Numbered from the stretch's first letter, positions 1 to 5,099 are shown. The stretch: DNA of 5,422 nt from an uncultured Candidatus Saccharibacteria bacterium (GCA_938017655.1 CALIJO010000064.1:1-5422); one strand, 5' to 3'. Notes: generated by a model from the sequence alone, not told the origin. Numbers and translations are program-made.

Positions 1-2
1 TG

Positions 3-10
3 CTCCTTTT
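3..10 (-). promoter_or_regulatory. Shine-Dalgarno sequence of a minus-strand gene beyond the left edge
   Basis: Read on the minus strand, these bases are AAAAGGAG, a strong match to the anti-Shine-Dalgarno end of 16S rRNA, and the window ends two bases later. The internal ribosomal genes here carry the same kind of site 4 to 11 bases before their starts. A minus-strand coding region therefore probably begins a few bases outside the window, downstream of the GtrA-family gene. No start codon is visible, so this is an inference from the site alone. Confidence 0.55.
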
Positions 11-17
11 ATTTCTT

Positions 18-30
18 ATTGGAGTCCAAT
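18..30. repeat. Short perfect inverted repeat upstream of the edge gene
   Basis: ATTGGA and TCCAAT form a perfect six-base inverted repeat around one central G. It lies in the 115-base stretch between the GtrA-family gene and the predicted ribosome binding site at the window edge. It could be a small operator or mean nothing. I see no convincing -35/-10 pair and no terminator in this stretch, so gtrA and the edge gene may be cotranscribed. Confidence 0.3.
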
Positions 31-115
31 ATGTGTTTGAACTTATGCAGCGGAATTAGTGTCCGTGCTTTTCTTGGTAGATATATCGAATGGTTTTCGT
101 GGCTAGGCGAAGCAA

Positions 116-649
116 TTATTTATTATTCTTTTTGTCTTGACGTTTGCCGAGGCGCTTGGAGGTGCGGCTACTGGAGAAAACGACAGCTTTACTGAGAGTA
201 TAGTTCACGATAATGACAATAATATTACAGATAACTTTCCAAATAAGTTTGTTTTGGCCGCAAATATCGACGGAGAGCCACATGATAAAGACTTCAATGC
301 CAAGTGTAACTAGGCGTGCAATGAAAAAAAGTATCGCTTCGCGGAGGATAGCAGCGTGAGTTTTGGCGGTGCTTTCGAAAACATATAGACGATTGGTGAT
401 AAAAGCAAATGCTACGGCTACGACCCAAGCCCAAATGGTGGCTGGAATGGTTTCAATCTGGAGGATTTCGGCAAAGATATAGAAGCTAATAAGGTTGACG
501 ACAGTAGTGAGGACACCGAAAACAAAATACAATACAATATGCTTATTGTAATTAATAAAGCGTTTGAGATAAGATGGTGATTTCAGGGCTTTAATCAGGT
601 TTTTGAGATTGATTTGATAAAGCACTGCGGATTCATTAGATTCTGCCAT
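116..649 (-). CDS. GtrA-family small integral membrane protein
   Basis: This is a 177-residue membrane protein of the GtrA family (DPMS-like small membrane proteins). Members are thought to help flip or position polyprenyl-phosphate-linked sugars, or act with glycosyltransferases in decorating cell-surface polysaccharides. Four hydrophobic helices are visible at about residues 38-62, 68-90, 100-127 and 136-158. The family's paired motifs follow helices 2 and 4: NRLYVF at 86-91, and NYTLSK followed by AVVF at 149-158. The N-terminal 35 residues and the lysine/arginine-rich tail (162-177) are probably cytoplasmic. The ATG at 649 is the only good start. No Shine-Dalgarno sequence precedes it; a TATAAT box ends six bases upstream, so the mRNA is probably leaderless. 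The gene ends in TAA with no terminator before the next predicted gene. Family assignment is firm. The sugar and partner enzyme are unknown, and no glycosyltransferase lies in the window. Confidence 0.88.
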   Translation of the reverse strand: MAESNESAVLYQINLKNLIKALKSPSYLKRFINYNKHIVLYFVFGVLTTVVNLISFYIFAEILQIETIPATIWAWVVAVAFAFITNRLYVFESTAKTHAAILREAILFFIARLVTLGIEVFIMWLSVDICGQNKLIWKVICNIIVIIVNYTLSKAVVFSSSRTSKRLGKRQDKKNNK

Positions 650-655
650 GGCTAT

Positions 656-661
656 ATTATA
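656..661 (-). promoter_or_regulatory. -10 box of the GtrA-family gene (leaderless arrangement)
   Basis: The minus strand reads TATAAT, a perfect -10 consensus, followed by six bases (ATAGCC) and then the ATG at 649. With the usual six-base gap from the -10 box to the start of transcription, the first transcribed base is the A of the start codon. The -35 region is poor: the best candidate is TCGACC at 686-681, with a 19-base spacer. The A-tract-rich DNA upstream may compensate. This is predicted from sequence only. Confidence 0.6.
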
Positions 662-686
662 GCGGATTTTGTGGATTTTTGGTCGA

Positions 687-711
687 TTTTTGACTAATTT
701 CGCTTATGCTG
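687..711 (+). repeat. 25-base direct repeat, copy A
   Basis: This copy matches positions 726-750 at 21 of 25 bases, and all four differences are transitions. The shared core is ATTTCGCTTATG followed by C or T, then TG. It lies just upstream of the weak -35 region of the GtrA-family gene, in the divergent intergenic region. A regulator binding site is the simplest reading. The four substitutions confined to pyrimidine or purine swaps suggest a diverged duplicate. Confidence 0.7.
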
Positions 712-725
712 AATGAATTTTCTGT

Positions 726-750
726 TTTTTGATCGATTTCGCTTATGTTG
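726..750 (+). repeat. 25-base direct repeat, copy B
   Basis: This second copy starts 39 bases after copy A and has the same orientation. It ends four bases before the TATAAT box at 754-759 and so covers the -35 and spacer region of the plus-strand promoter. A protein bound here would be placed to control the unknown gene at 811. Confidence 0.7.
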
Positions 751-759
751 GGTTATAAT
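729..759 (+). promoter_or_regulatory. Predicted promoter of the unknown plus-strand gene
   Basis: TATAAT at 754-759 is a perfect -10 box. The best -35 match is TTGATC at 729-734, with a long 19-base spacer, so the promoter may be weak or need an activator. Transcription would start near 766, giving a leader of about 45 bases to the preferred start at 811. Repeat copy B overlaps the -35 and spacer, and partial copy C lies at the expected transcription start, both typical operator positions. Confidence 0.5.
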
Positions 760-766
760 AATAAAG

Positions 767-778
767 ATTGCTTATGTT
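767..778 (+). repeat. Partial third copy of the repeat core, copy C
   Basis: ATTGCTTATGTT resembles the core of copies A and B with two bases (TC) missing; the shared part is GCTTATGTT. The GCTTATG core starts 29 bases after that of copy B and lies just downstream of the predicted transcription start of the unknown gene. On its own it would not be significant; its position next to the other two copies makes it worth noting. Confidence 0.4.
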
Positions 779-810
779 AAACAATAGAACCTAGAATGGG
801 GGTATTTTTT

Positions 811-1155
811 ATGCGCAAAGAAATGTTAACTTTTTTTGAGAAATTCAATAATCAACATTCAAAGACTGCCGGTATTGAATTAAATCTGAGTAAAGAATTG
901 GGTTGGAGCTATTTTACCATCAAATACACTCAGAATAGGCTGCTGGACGAAGTGGAGTTTCGATTACTAGAAGATTCTCTTGGCACATTTACTGGGTCAG
1001 AACTAACTTTTCTCTCGCACTACAAAGATTTTTTGGAAACAAAAACCATTGTGGTACGCATTTCGCAGACTTATAGGCATCTAGTGACCTGCTGGATTCG
1101 GGATTTTAGTAAGTTTCTTCGGGAAAATTACAAACTTGAAGCAATGTCTGCTTAG
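811..1155 (+). CDS. Hypothetical protein of unknown function, 114 aa
   Basis: I do not recognise this protein. It has about 114 residues, is rich in aromatic and charged residues, has near-balanced charge, and shows no signal peptide, membrane helix or obvious catalytic motif. It looks mostly helical; the stretch around residues 21-43 could form a helix-turn-helix, but that is speculative. I prefer the ATG at 811 because GGGGGT at 798-803 can pair with the anti-Shine-Dalgarno sequence (one G-U pair) eight bases upstream. An in-frame ATG at 796 would add five residues but has no ribosome site and overlaps the one used by 811. The gene stands alone: a TATAAT box lies upstream and a perfect hairpin terminator begins inside its TAG stop codon. 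It diverges from the GtrA-family gene and converges on the ribosomal operon. The complete set of signals makes it a likely real gene. Confidence 0.72.
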   Translation: MRKEMLTFFEKFNNQHSKTAGIELNLSKELGWSYFTIKYTQNRLLDEVEFRLLEDSLGTFTGSELTFLSHYKDFLETKTIVVRISQTYRHLVTCWIRDFSKFLRENYKLEAMSA

Positions 1156-1181
1156 CTCGTGAATACACGAGCTTTTTCTTT
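1154..1181 (+). terminator. Rho-independent terminator of the unknown gene
   Basis: AGCTCGTG (1154-1161) pairs perfectly with CACGAGCT (1166-1173) around the loop AATA, followed by TTTTCTTT. The hairpin begins inside the TAG stop codon of the preceding gene, so the unit has almost no 3' untranslated region. Confidence 0.9.
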
Positions 1182-1269
1182 GGTTGCTTCTATTGAGATA
1201 GTTTTTGTTTTGGTGCTAGGTGTTATGGTAGCTAGAGATGATGAGGGCTTTTGTTCTTAGTTTTAACAT
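1182..1269. other. Short convergent intergenic stretch with no recognised feature
   Basis: These bases separate the two terminators of the convergent transcription units. I see no start with a ribosome site, promoter, repeat or RNA structure that I could support. Confidence 0.6.
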
Positions 1270-1299
1270 AAAAAATACTCCCCGGAAGAGGAGTATTTT
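1270..1299 (-). terminator. Terminator of the ribosomal-protein operon, probably bidirectional
   Basis: AAAATACTCC (1272-1281) and GGAGTATTTT (1290-1299) form a ten-base-pair stem with an eight-base loop. Read on the minus strand, the stem starts seven bases after the rpsI stop codon and runs into six T residues. Read on the plus strand it is followed by CTTTTG, so it could also stop readthrough from the unknown gene. It marks the 3' end of the infA-to-rpsI transcript. Confidence 0.88.
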
Positions 1300-1306
1300 C
1301 TTTTGA

Positions 1307-1702
1307 TTAACGCTTGGAGAATTGTTCGCGTTTGCGAGCAGAACGTAAACCGTATTTTTTGCGTTCTTTTTCGCGTGGGTCGCGCTTGATGAGACCAGCT
1401 TTTTTCAAGACTGGACGTAGATCTGGGAATTCCAAGGTAAGAGCCTTAGAGATAGCCAATTTGATAGCGTCGACTTGACCAGCTAGACCACCACCGGAAA
1501 CCAGGATGGTAACATCAAATTCTTTTTGCTTGTTAACGAGAGCTAAAGGATCGGTCACTTCAGCAAGCAAGCTTTTGTTTAGAGAAAGATACTCTAGGGC
1601 TGGCTTGTTGTTGATGGTGATTTCACCTTTACCCTTAAATAGACGTGCGCGAGCAGTAGCTGCTTTGCGACGACCAAGTCCGTAGGAATATTTGGTTGCC
1701 AT
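1307..1702 (-). CDS. rpsI: 30S ribosomal protein S9
   Basis: S9 sits in the head of the small subunit, and its C-terminal tail reaches the P-site tRNA. At 131 residues it has the usual length. It shows the N-terminal GLGRRKAATARARL motif (8-21), the family signature GGGLAGQVDAIKLAISKAL (70-88), and the conserved basic tail ending SKR that contacts the tRNA anticodon loop. Its ATG shares one base with the rplM stop codon (TAATG), and AAAGGAG lies eight bases upstream (1717-1711) inside the end of rplM, so translation is probably coupled. It is the last gene of the operon, followed directly by the terminator. Pairing L13 with S9 is nearly universal in bacteria. Confidence 0.98.
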   Translation of the reverse strand: MATKYSYGLGRRKAATARARLFKGKGEITINNKPALEYLSLNKSLLAEVTDPLALVNKQKEFDVTILVSGGGLAGQVDAIKLAISKALTLEFPDLRPVLKKAGLIKRDPREKERKKYGLRSARKREQFSKR

Positions 1703-2127
1703 TATTTAATCTCCTTTGGATTTTGAGCGGAATGAGTGTGCTCAGCGCCATTGAAGACACGAAGACGAGCTAAACGATCGTCAGCGAGTTTGTTCTTTGG
1801 AAGCATGCCTTTGACAGCTTCTTTGATGGCGTAAGCTGGGTTCTTCTCGATGATTTCTTCGAGTTTGAGCTCGGTGAGACCACCTGGGAAGCCACTGTGA
1901 CGGTAGTACATTTTTTCAACCATCTTGTTGCCAGTAACTTGGATGTTCTTAGCGTTCAAGACGATAACGTAGTCACCATTATCAATGTGTGGAGTGTAAG
2001 TAACTTTGGACTTACCCATAAGTTTGTCAGCGATGACGACAGCTAACTTACCAAGTGGCAAAGAAGCGGCATCGATAACATACCATTCGCGCTTGATTTC
2101 AGCGGTTTTTTGGCTAAAAGTCTTCAT
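1702..2127 (-). CDS. rplM: 50S ribosomal protein L13
   Basis: L13 is an early-assembling large-subunit protein that binds 23S rRNA. The 141 residues match the normal length. The N-terminal part includes REWYVIDAASLPLGKLA (13-29), and the signature region VKGMLPKNKLADDRLARL (105-122) followed by RVFNGAEHTHSAQNP (123-137) is well conserved. The start codon overlaps the rplQ stop as TAATG, with a very strong AAGGAGG seven bases upstream (2141-2135). In many Gram-positive bacteria ECF transporter genes and truA lie between rplQ and rplM; here nothing does, which fits a streamlined genome. Confidence 0.98.
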   Translation of the reverse strand: MKTFSQKTAEIKREWYVIDAASLPLGKLAVVIADKLMGKSKVTYTPHIDNGDYVIVLNAKNIQVTGNKMVEKMYYRHSGFPGGLTELKLEEIIEKNPAYAIKEAVKGMLPKNKLADDRLARLRVFNGAEHTHSAQNPKEIK

Positions 2128-2507
2128 TATTTAGCCTCCTTAGTTAGGTTGATAGAATCGACAAATGAGATAGTACCCATTTCAGCGTGGTCACCCTTGC
2201 GGAAGCCAGCGCGTTCAATTCTGAGGTAACCAGAATCACGTTCGATTTGAGGAGCGATAACATCCATCAAGAGGTCTGCAACTTCAAGGTCATCCAATCT
2301 TGCGATGAGGAGACGACGATTAGCGAGACCACCTTTTTTGGCGATGGTGATAAGCTTCTCGGTGTAGCGGCGCATTTCTTTAGCGCGAGCTAGAGTCACG
2401 GTGATCGACTGGTATTTGATCAGAGAGCACATCAGCCCACGTAGTAGTGCCCTTCTCTGGTCGGTTTCACGGCCGAACTTGCGGCCTTTATATCCGTGGC
2501 GATGCAT
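2127..2507 (-). CDS. rplQ: 50S ribosomal protein L17
   Basis: L17 lies near the peptide exit tunnel of the large subunit. This 126-residue copy carries the family's N-terminal pattern (basic GRKFGRETDQRRALLRGL, residues 8-25), then SLIKYQSITVTLARAKEMR (28-46), KLITIAKKGG (51-60) and a C-terminal GYLRIERAGFRKGD segment (93-106). The ATG overlaps the rpoA stop codon as TAATG. AAGGAG at 2524-2519 lies within the last codons of rpoA, eleven bases before the start, a slightly long spacing that suggests coupling to rpoA translation. It follows rpoA as in nearly all bacteria. Confidence 0.97.
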   Translation of the reverse strand: MHRHGYKGRKFGRETDQRRALLRGLMCSLIKYQSITVTLARAKEMRRYTEKLITIAKKGGLANRRLLIARLDDLEVADLLMDVIAPQIERDSGYLRIERAGFRKGDHAEMGTISFVDSINLTKEAK

Positions 2508-3457
2508 TAGATATTTAACTCCTTAAGTTTATTTTTGACTTCATCAAGAGCCTTTTGACCGAAGCCTTTGAGGTCCTTGAGGTCGGTTTCAGATAAGACA
2601 ACGAGGTCTCTGATAGTGTGAATTGCGTTGTTCACAAGAGCGTTAGCAGTACGAGCTGATAAGCCTAATTCTTCGATTGGAAGCATAAGGCCAGCATCTT
2701 CCTGTTCATTCTTGGAGCCTGGAGCTGGAGCGGTGTCAGCGACGGTTTTTCCAGCAAGAGCCTGGTATTGATTCACGAGAATCGCAGCGGCTTCTTCGAA
2801 AGCTTCACGTGGGGTGATAGTACCATCAGTTTCGACGGTGATAGTCAATTGTTGAAGATTGATATCTTGACCAACACGGGTGTTTTCAGCATTGAAACGA
2901 ACGCGAATTACAGGGGTGAAGACAGCATCAAGGGCGATCATATCGCTGTGAATGCGTTCTTCGGCTGAGCGCTCAATAGTAAGATAACCGCGACCAGATT
3001 CGACGATGAAGCGCATCTTCAAAGTGTAATTTGGATCATCGATGTGACAAATTACCTGGTTCGGGTTAGCGATTTCGACTTCGTTTGTGAGTTTGATATC
3101 GCCGGCGACGACACGTGCGTCACCATCTTTTTTAGATTGTTCGCTACCTTTGATTTCAAGAGTAAGCTCGACTGGAGCGTCGGAGTGGCTCTTAAAACGA
3201 ATGTTTTTAAGGTTGAGCATGATGTCGACGACATCTTCACGAATACCTTCGATTGCAGTGAATTCGTGAGTAGTACCTTCGATACTGAAGGAAGTAATTG
3301 CAGCACCCTTAATACTTGAGAGTAAGACGCGGCGGAGAGAGTTACCTAAAGTGTTGCCATAGCCGTAGTAAAGTGGCTTGATTACAAATGAGGCACAGTT
3401 CTCGGATACGTCGATGACTTCTGCAAGATTTGCTTCGTGAATTACTTTTGTTGTCAT
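2507..3457 (-). CDS. rpoA: DNA-directed RNA polymerase subunit alpha
   Basis: The alpha subunit dimerises to nucleate RNA polymerase assembly and contacts promoter DNA and activators. At 316 residues it is full length. The N-terminal domain (about 1-235) contains the assembly motif GYGNTLGNSLRRVLLSS (32-48). An alanine/proline/acidic linker (about 237-256) leads to the C-terminal domain (about 257-316), with ARTANAL and a GFGQKAL helix-hairpin-helix-like turn. Aligned by eye to the E. coli protein, the UP-element contacts R265, N268, G296 and K298 correspond to R269, N272, G300 and K302, while C269 and S299 are both alanine. DNA binding by this domain therefore looks retained, which fits the A/T-rich DNA upstream of promoters here. 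AAGGAG overlaps the rpsD stop codon, four bases before the ATG; the gap to rpsD is eight bases. Confidence 0.99.
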   Translation of the reverse strand: MTTKVIHEANLAEVIDVSENCASFVIKPLYYGYGNTLGNSLRRVLLSSIKGAAITSFSIEGTTHEFTAIEGIREDVVDIMLNLKNIRFKSHSDAPVELTLEIKGSEQSKKDGDARVVAGDIKLTNEVEIANPNQVICHIDDPNYTLKMRFIVESGRGYLTIERSAEERIHSDMIALDAVFTPVIRVRFNAENTRVGQDINLQQLTITVETDGTITPREAFEEAAAILVNQYQALAGKTVADTAPAPGSKNEQEDAGLMLPIEELGLSARTANALVNNAIHTIRDLVVLSETDLKDLKGFGQKALDEVKNKLKELNI

Positions 3458-3465
3458 TTTTCTCC

Positions 3466-4083
3466 TTAGCGTGAGTAATACTCAACGATTAGTTGTTCGT
3501 TAATGCCTGCTTCGGCTTCTTCGCGTTTTGGCTTGCCAGTAATTTCGATAGTCATTTTCTTAGCATCAGACTTCATCCAGCTGAGTGGAGTAACACCACT
3601 GGCAGCAACGATATTGTCGAGATTCTTGAAGTATTCAGACTTTTGAGACTTAGCGCGTACTTCGAGTTTGTCACCAGCCTTCAAGCGGATTGAAGGGATG
3701 TCAATACGGCGACCGTTAAGAGTGAGGTGTCCGTGAGAGACAAGTTGGCGTGCTTGGCGACGAGTAGAAGCGAAACCAGCGCGGAAAACAACGTTATCTG
3801 CGCGGCGTTCTAGGTATTCTAGAAGGATTTCACCGGTTAGACCTTCGGCCTTTTGGGCTTCTTTCATCAATTTAGCAAATTGTTTTTCGAGAAGACCATA
3901 GAGTCTACGAACTTTTTGCTTTTCGCGAAGTTGGGTAAGATACAAACTACCACCGCGAACTCGCATATCACCGTGCTGACCTGGAATACCAGATTTTTTA
4001 GCCATGATTTTGTGAGCTTTTGGTGCTAGGGCAAAGCCCTCGCGACGACTTTGTTTGACAATTGGAGATTTATCTCGTGCCAT
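3466..4083 (-). CDS. rpsD: 30S ribosomal protein S4
   Basis: S4 is a primary 16S rRNA binder that starts assembly of the small-subunit body and helps control decoding accuracy. The 205-residue protein has the N-terminal S4 domain with SGIPGQHG (31-38), then the S4 RNA-binding fold (about 92-155), including ERRADNVVFRAGFASTRRQA (92-111) and HLTLNGRRIDIPS (119-131). It ends with the conserved NEQLIVEYYSR. There are no cysteines at all, so it is the zinc-free form. The start overlaps the rpsK stop as TAATG, and a purine-rich GAGAGGA lies seven bases upstream. In E. coli S4 represses this operon by binding a pseudoknot before rpsM; I could not identify such a structure here. Confidence 0.98.
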   Translation of the reverse strand: MARDKSPIVKQSRREGFALAPKAHKIMAKKSGIPGQHGDMRVRGGSLYLTQLREKQKVRRLYGLLEKQFAKLMKEAQKAEGLTGEILLEYLERRADNVVFRAGFASTRRQARQLVSHGHLTLNGRRIDIPSIRLKAGDKLEVRAKSQKSEYFKNLDNIVAASGVTPLSWMKSDAKKMTIEITGKPKREEAEAGINEQLIVEYYSR

Positions 4084-4490
4084 TACGGTTTCCTCTCTCC
4101 TTTAGGACGTACACCACCATGAGCGATAGGTGTTTGGTCGGTTATACTATCAATTTTGATGCCAAGACCAGAGATAGCACGGATGGCGCTATCACGACCG
4201 AGACCGATACCCTTGACGTAAACGTCGACGGAATTCAGACCGTGATCTTTTTTGGCAATTTCACCAGCTTTTTCAGCGGCGATTTGAGCAGCGTAAGCTG
4301 TACCCTTCTTGGAACCTCTAAAACCGTTAGCACCAGCAGATGACTGAGCGAGGACTTGGCCTTTCTTGTCGGAAATGCTGATGATGGTGTTATTAAAGGT
4401 GGCCTTGACGTGGACCTGACCAGAAGTGACAATACGCTTGCCTTTCTTGGTTTTGACTTTGACTTCTTCAGTTCTAACTTCTTCTGTCAT
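4083..4490 (-). CDS. rpsK: 30S ribosomal protein S11
   Basis: S11 forms part of the platform near the mRNA exit and the E site. The 135-residue protein has a lysine-rich N-terminal extension (about 1-22), then HVKATFNNTIISISD (27-41), SAGANGFRGSKKGTAYAAQ (51-69) and the signature VKGIGLGRDSAIRAI (92-106). The C-terminus reads HGGVRP followed by KGERKP, where most bacteria have HNGCRPPKRRRV, so the usual cysteine and arginine cluster are altered. The ATG is preceded by GTGGAG six bases upstream (4502-4497), and the gap to rpsM is 15 bases. The start is clear from this site and from conserved gene order. Confidence 0.98.
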   Translation of the reverse strand: MTEEVRTEEVKVKTKKGKRIVTSGQVHVKATFNNTIISISDKKGQVLAQSSAGANGFRGSKKGTAYAAQIAAEKAGEIAKKDHGLNSVDVYVKGIGLGRDSAIRAISGLGIKIDSITDQTPIAHGGVRPKGERKP

Positions 4491-4505
4491 ATTTTACTCC
4501 ACTAA

Positions 4506-4892
4506 CTAGGTTTTACTTGCTGCTTTTGGTTGTGCACCACCGACCGCGATCGCCTTACCCTTACGTGTACGTGCGTTCGTACGAGTACGTTGGCCGTTGA
4601 CTGGAAGACCAGCCTTGTGGCGGATACCTTTATAAGAATTGATATCCTTAATGCGTTTGATATTGTTTGTTACGAGGCGACGCAGATCACCTTCGACTTG
4701 ATATTTGCTAGAAATAATGTCGTTGATTTTCTGTTCCTCAGCCTCGGTGAGATCTTTCACCCGAGTGGTAGGCTCAATTTTGGCCTCCGCAAGGATGGCT
4801 TTTGAGGTAGTGCGTCCGATACCAAAAACGTAAGTAAGGGCAATCCATACTTGTTTTTCGGAAGGGATGACTACGCTAGCAATTCTTGCCAT
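4506..4892 (-). CDS. rpsM: 30S ribosomal protein S13
   Basis: S13 lies in the head of the small subunit, contacts P-site tRNA and forms bridges to the 50S subunit. This 128-residue copy shows the N-terminal MARIASVVIPSEKQVWIALT, GIGRT (24-28), VEGDLRR (66-72) and the strongly conserved GIRHKAGLPVNGQRTRTNAR (89-108) followed by TRKG. The tail after residue 112 is alanine/lysine-rich, longer than in E. coli, and resembles tails I associate with Saccharibacteria. It ends in TAG. The start is two bases after the rpmJ stop, and only a weak AGGCAGGG precedes it, so ribosomes arriving from rpmJ probably provide much of the initiation. Confidence 0.98.
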   Translation of the reverse strand: MARIASVVIPSEKQVWIALTYVFGIGRTTSKAILAEAKIEPTTRVKDLTEAEEQKINDIISSKYQVEGDLRRLVTNNIKRIKDINSYKGIRHKAGLPVNGQRTRTNARTRKGKAIAVGGAQPKAASKT

Positions 4893-4894
4893 GC

Positions 4895-5011
4895 TTAACC
4901 CTGCCTTTGCTTATTCTTAGGTTTTTTCTTGTTGATGACACGTAGTACGCCTTTGCGACGAACATAGATATCATCAGGGGAGATTTTCTTTACACTTGCA
5001 CGTACTTTCAC
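4895..5011 (-). CDS. rpmJ: 50S ribosomal protein L36, zinc-free form, GTG start
   Basis: This 38-residue gene reads MKVRASVKKISPDDIYVRRK, then a lysine-rich second half ending KQRQG. It is the normal length, and both ends match the L36 family exactly. In zinc-binding L36 the metal ligands are Cys11, Cys14, Cys27 and His33; here those positions are Ser11, Asp14, Asn27 and Asn33, so all four are lost and this is the cysteine-free form. The start is GTG, with AAGGAAAGGA ten bases upstream (5031-5022). No other in-frame start gives the family N-terminus. It lies two bases before rpsM, its standard position at the head of the alpha operon. L36 binds 23S rRNA near the factor-binding side of the 50S subunit. 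Confidence 0.96.
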   Translation of the reverse strand: MKVRASVKKISPDDIYVRRKGVLRVINKKKPKNKQRQG

Positions 5012-5054
5012 TGTGTAAAAATCCTTTCCTTGTTAATCTATTTCAGGTACTAAT

Positions 5055-5084
5055 GAAAAAGCGGAAATTTTTTCAGAGTTCGCC
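5055..5084 (-). terminator. Possible weak hairpin with T-run between infA and rpmJ
   Basis: On the minus strand GCGAA (5083-5079) can pair with TTCCGC (5066-5061) if one C is bulged, with a 12-base loop, and is followed by TTTTTC. It could act as a partial terminator that lowers downstream transcription relative to infA. The stem is short and imperfect, so the call is tentative. Confidence 0.2.
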
Positions 5085-5099
5085 AAAATAGGGTTGATA

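Noticed and set aside
1..192. Open plus-strand frame running in from the left edge
   Set aside because: It stays open for about 63 codons, but the second part is antisense to the well-supported GtrA-family gene. The translation is cysteine- and tryptophan-rich with no recognisable pattern, and the first bases read as a minus-strand ribosome site.
796..810. ATG at 796 as the start of the unknown plus-strand gene
   Set aside because: It is in frame but has no ribosome site, and it overlaps GGGGGT, which is well placed for the ATG at 811. The five extra residues cannot be excluded.
1206..1218. Thirteen-base match TTTTGGTGCTAGG also present near 4018
   Set aside because: The second copy lies inside rpsD, where coding constraint explains it. 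One such match is expected by chance in a window of this size.
3044..3319. Plus- and minus-strand alternative frames inside rpoA and other operon genes
   Set aside because: They overlap strongly conserved ribosomal or polymerase genes, lack ribosome sites and promoters, and their translations have no family resemblance. They are shadows.
4062..4343. Plus-strand frame of 93 codons opposite rpsK
   Set aside because: It is antisense to S11, an unmistakable gene, and its serine/threonine-rich translation is typical of an antisense frame.
5012..5099. A second promoter for rpmJ within the infA-rpmJ gap
   Set aside because: TAGATT and TATTTT resemble -10 boxes, but neither has a -35 match at acceptable spacing.
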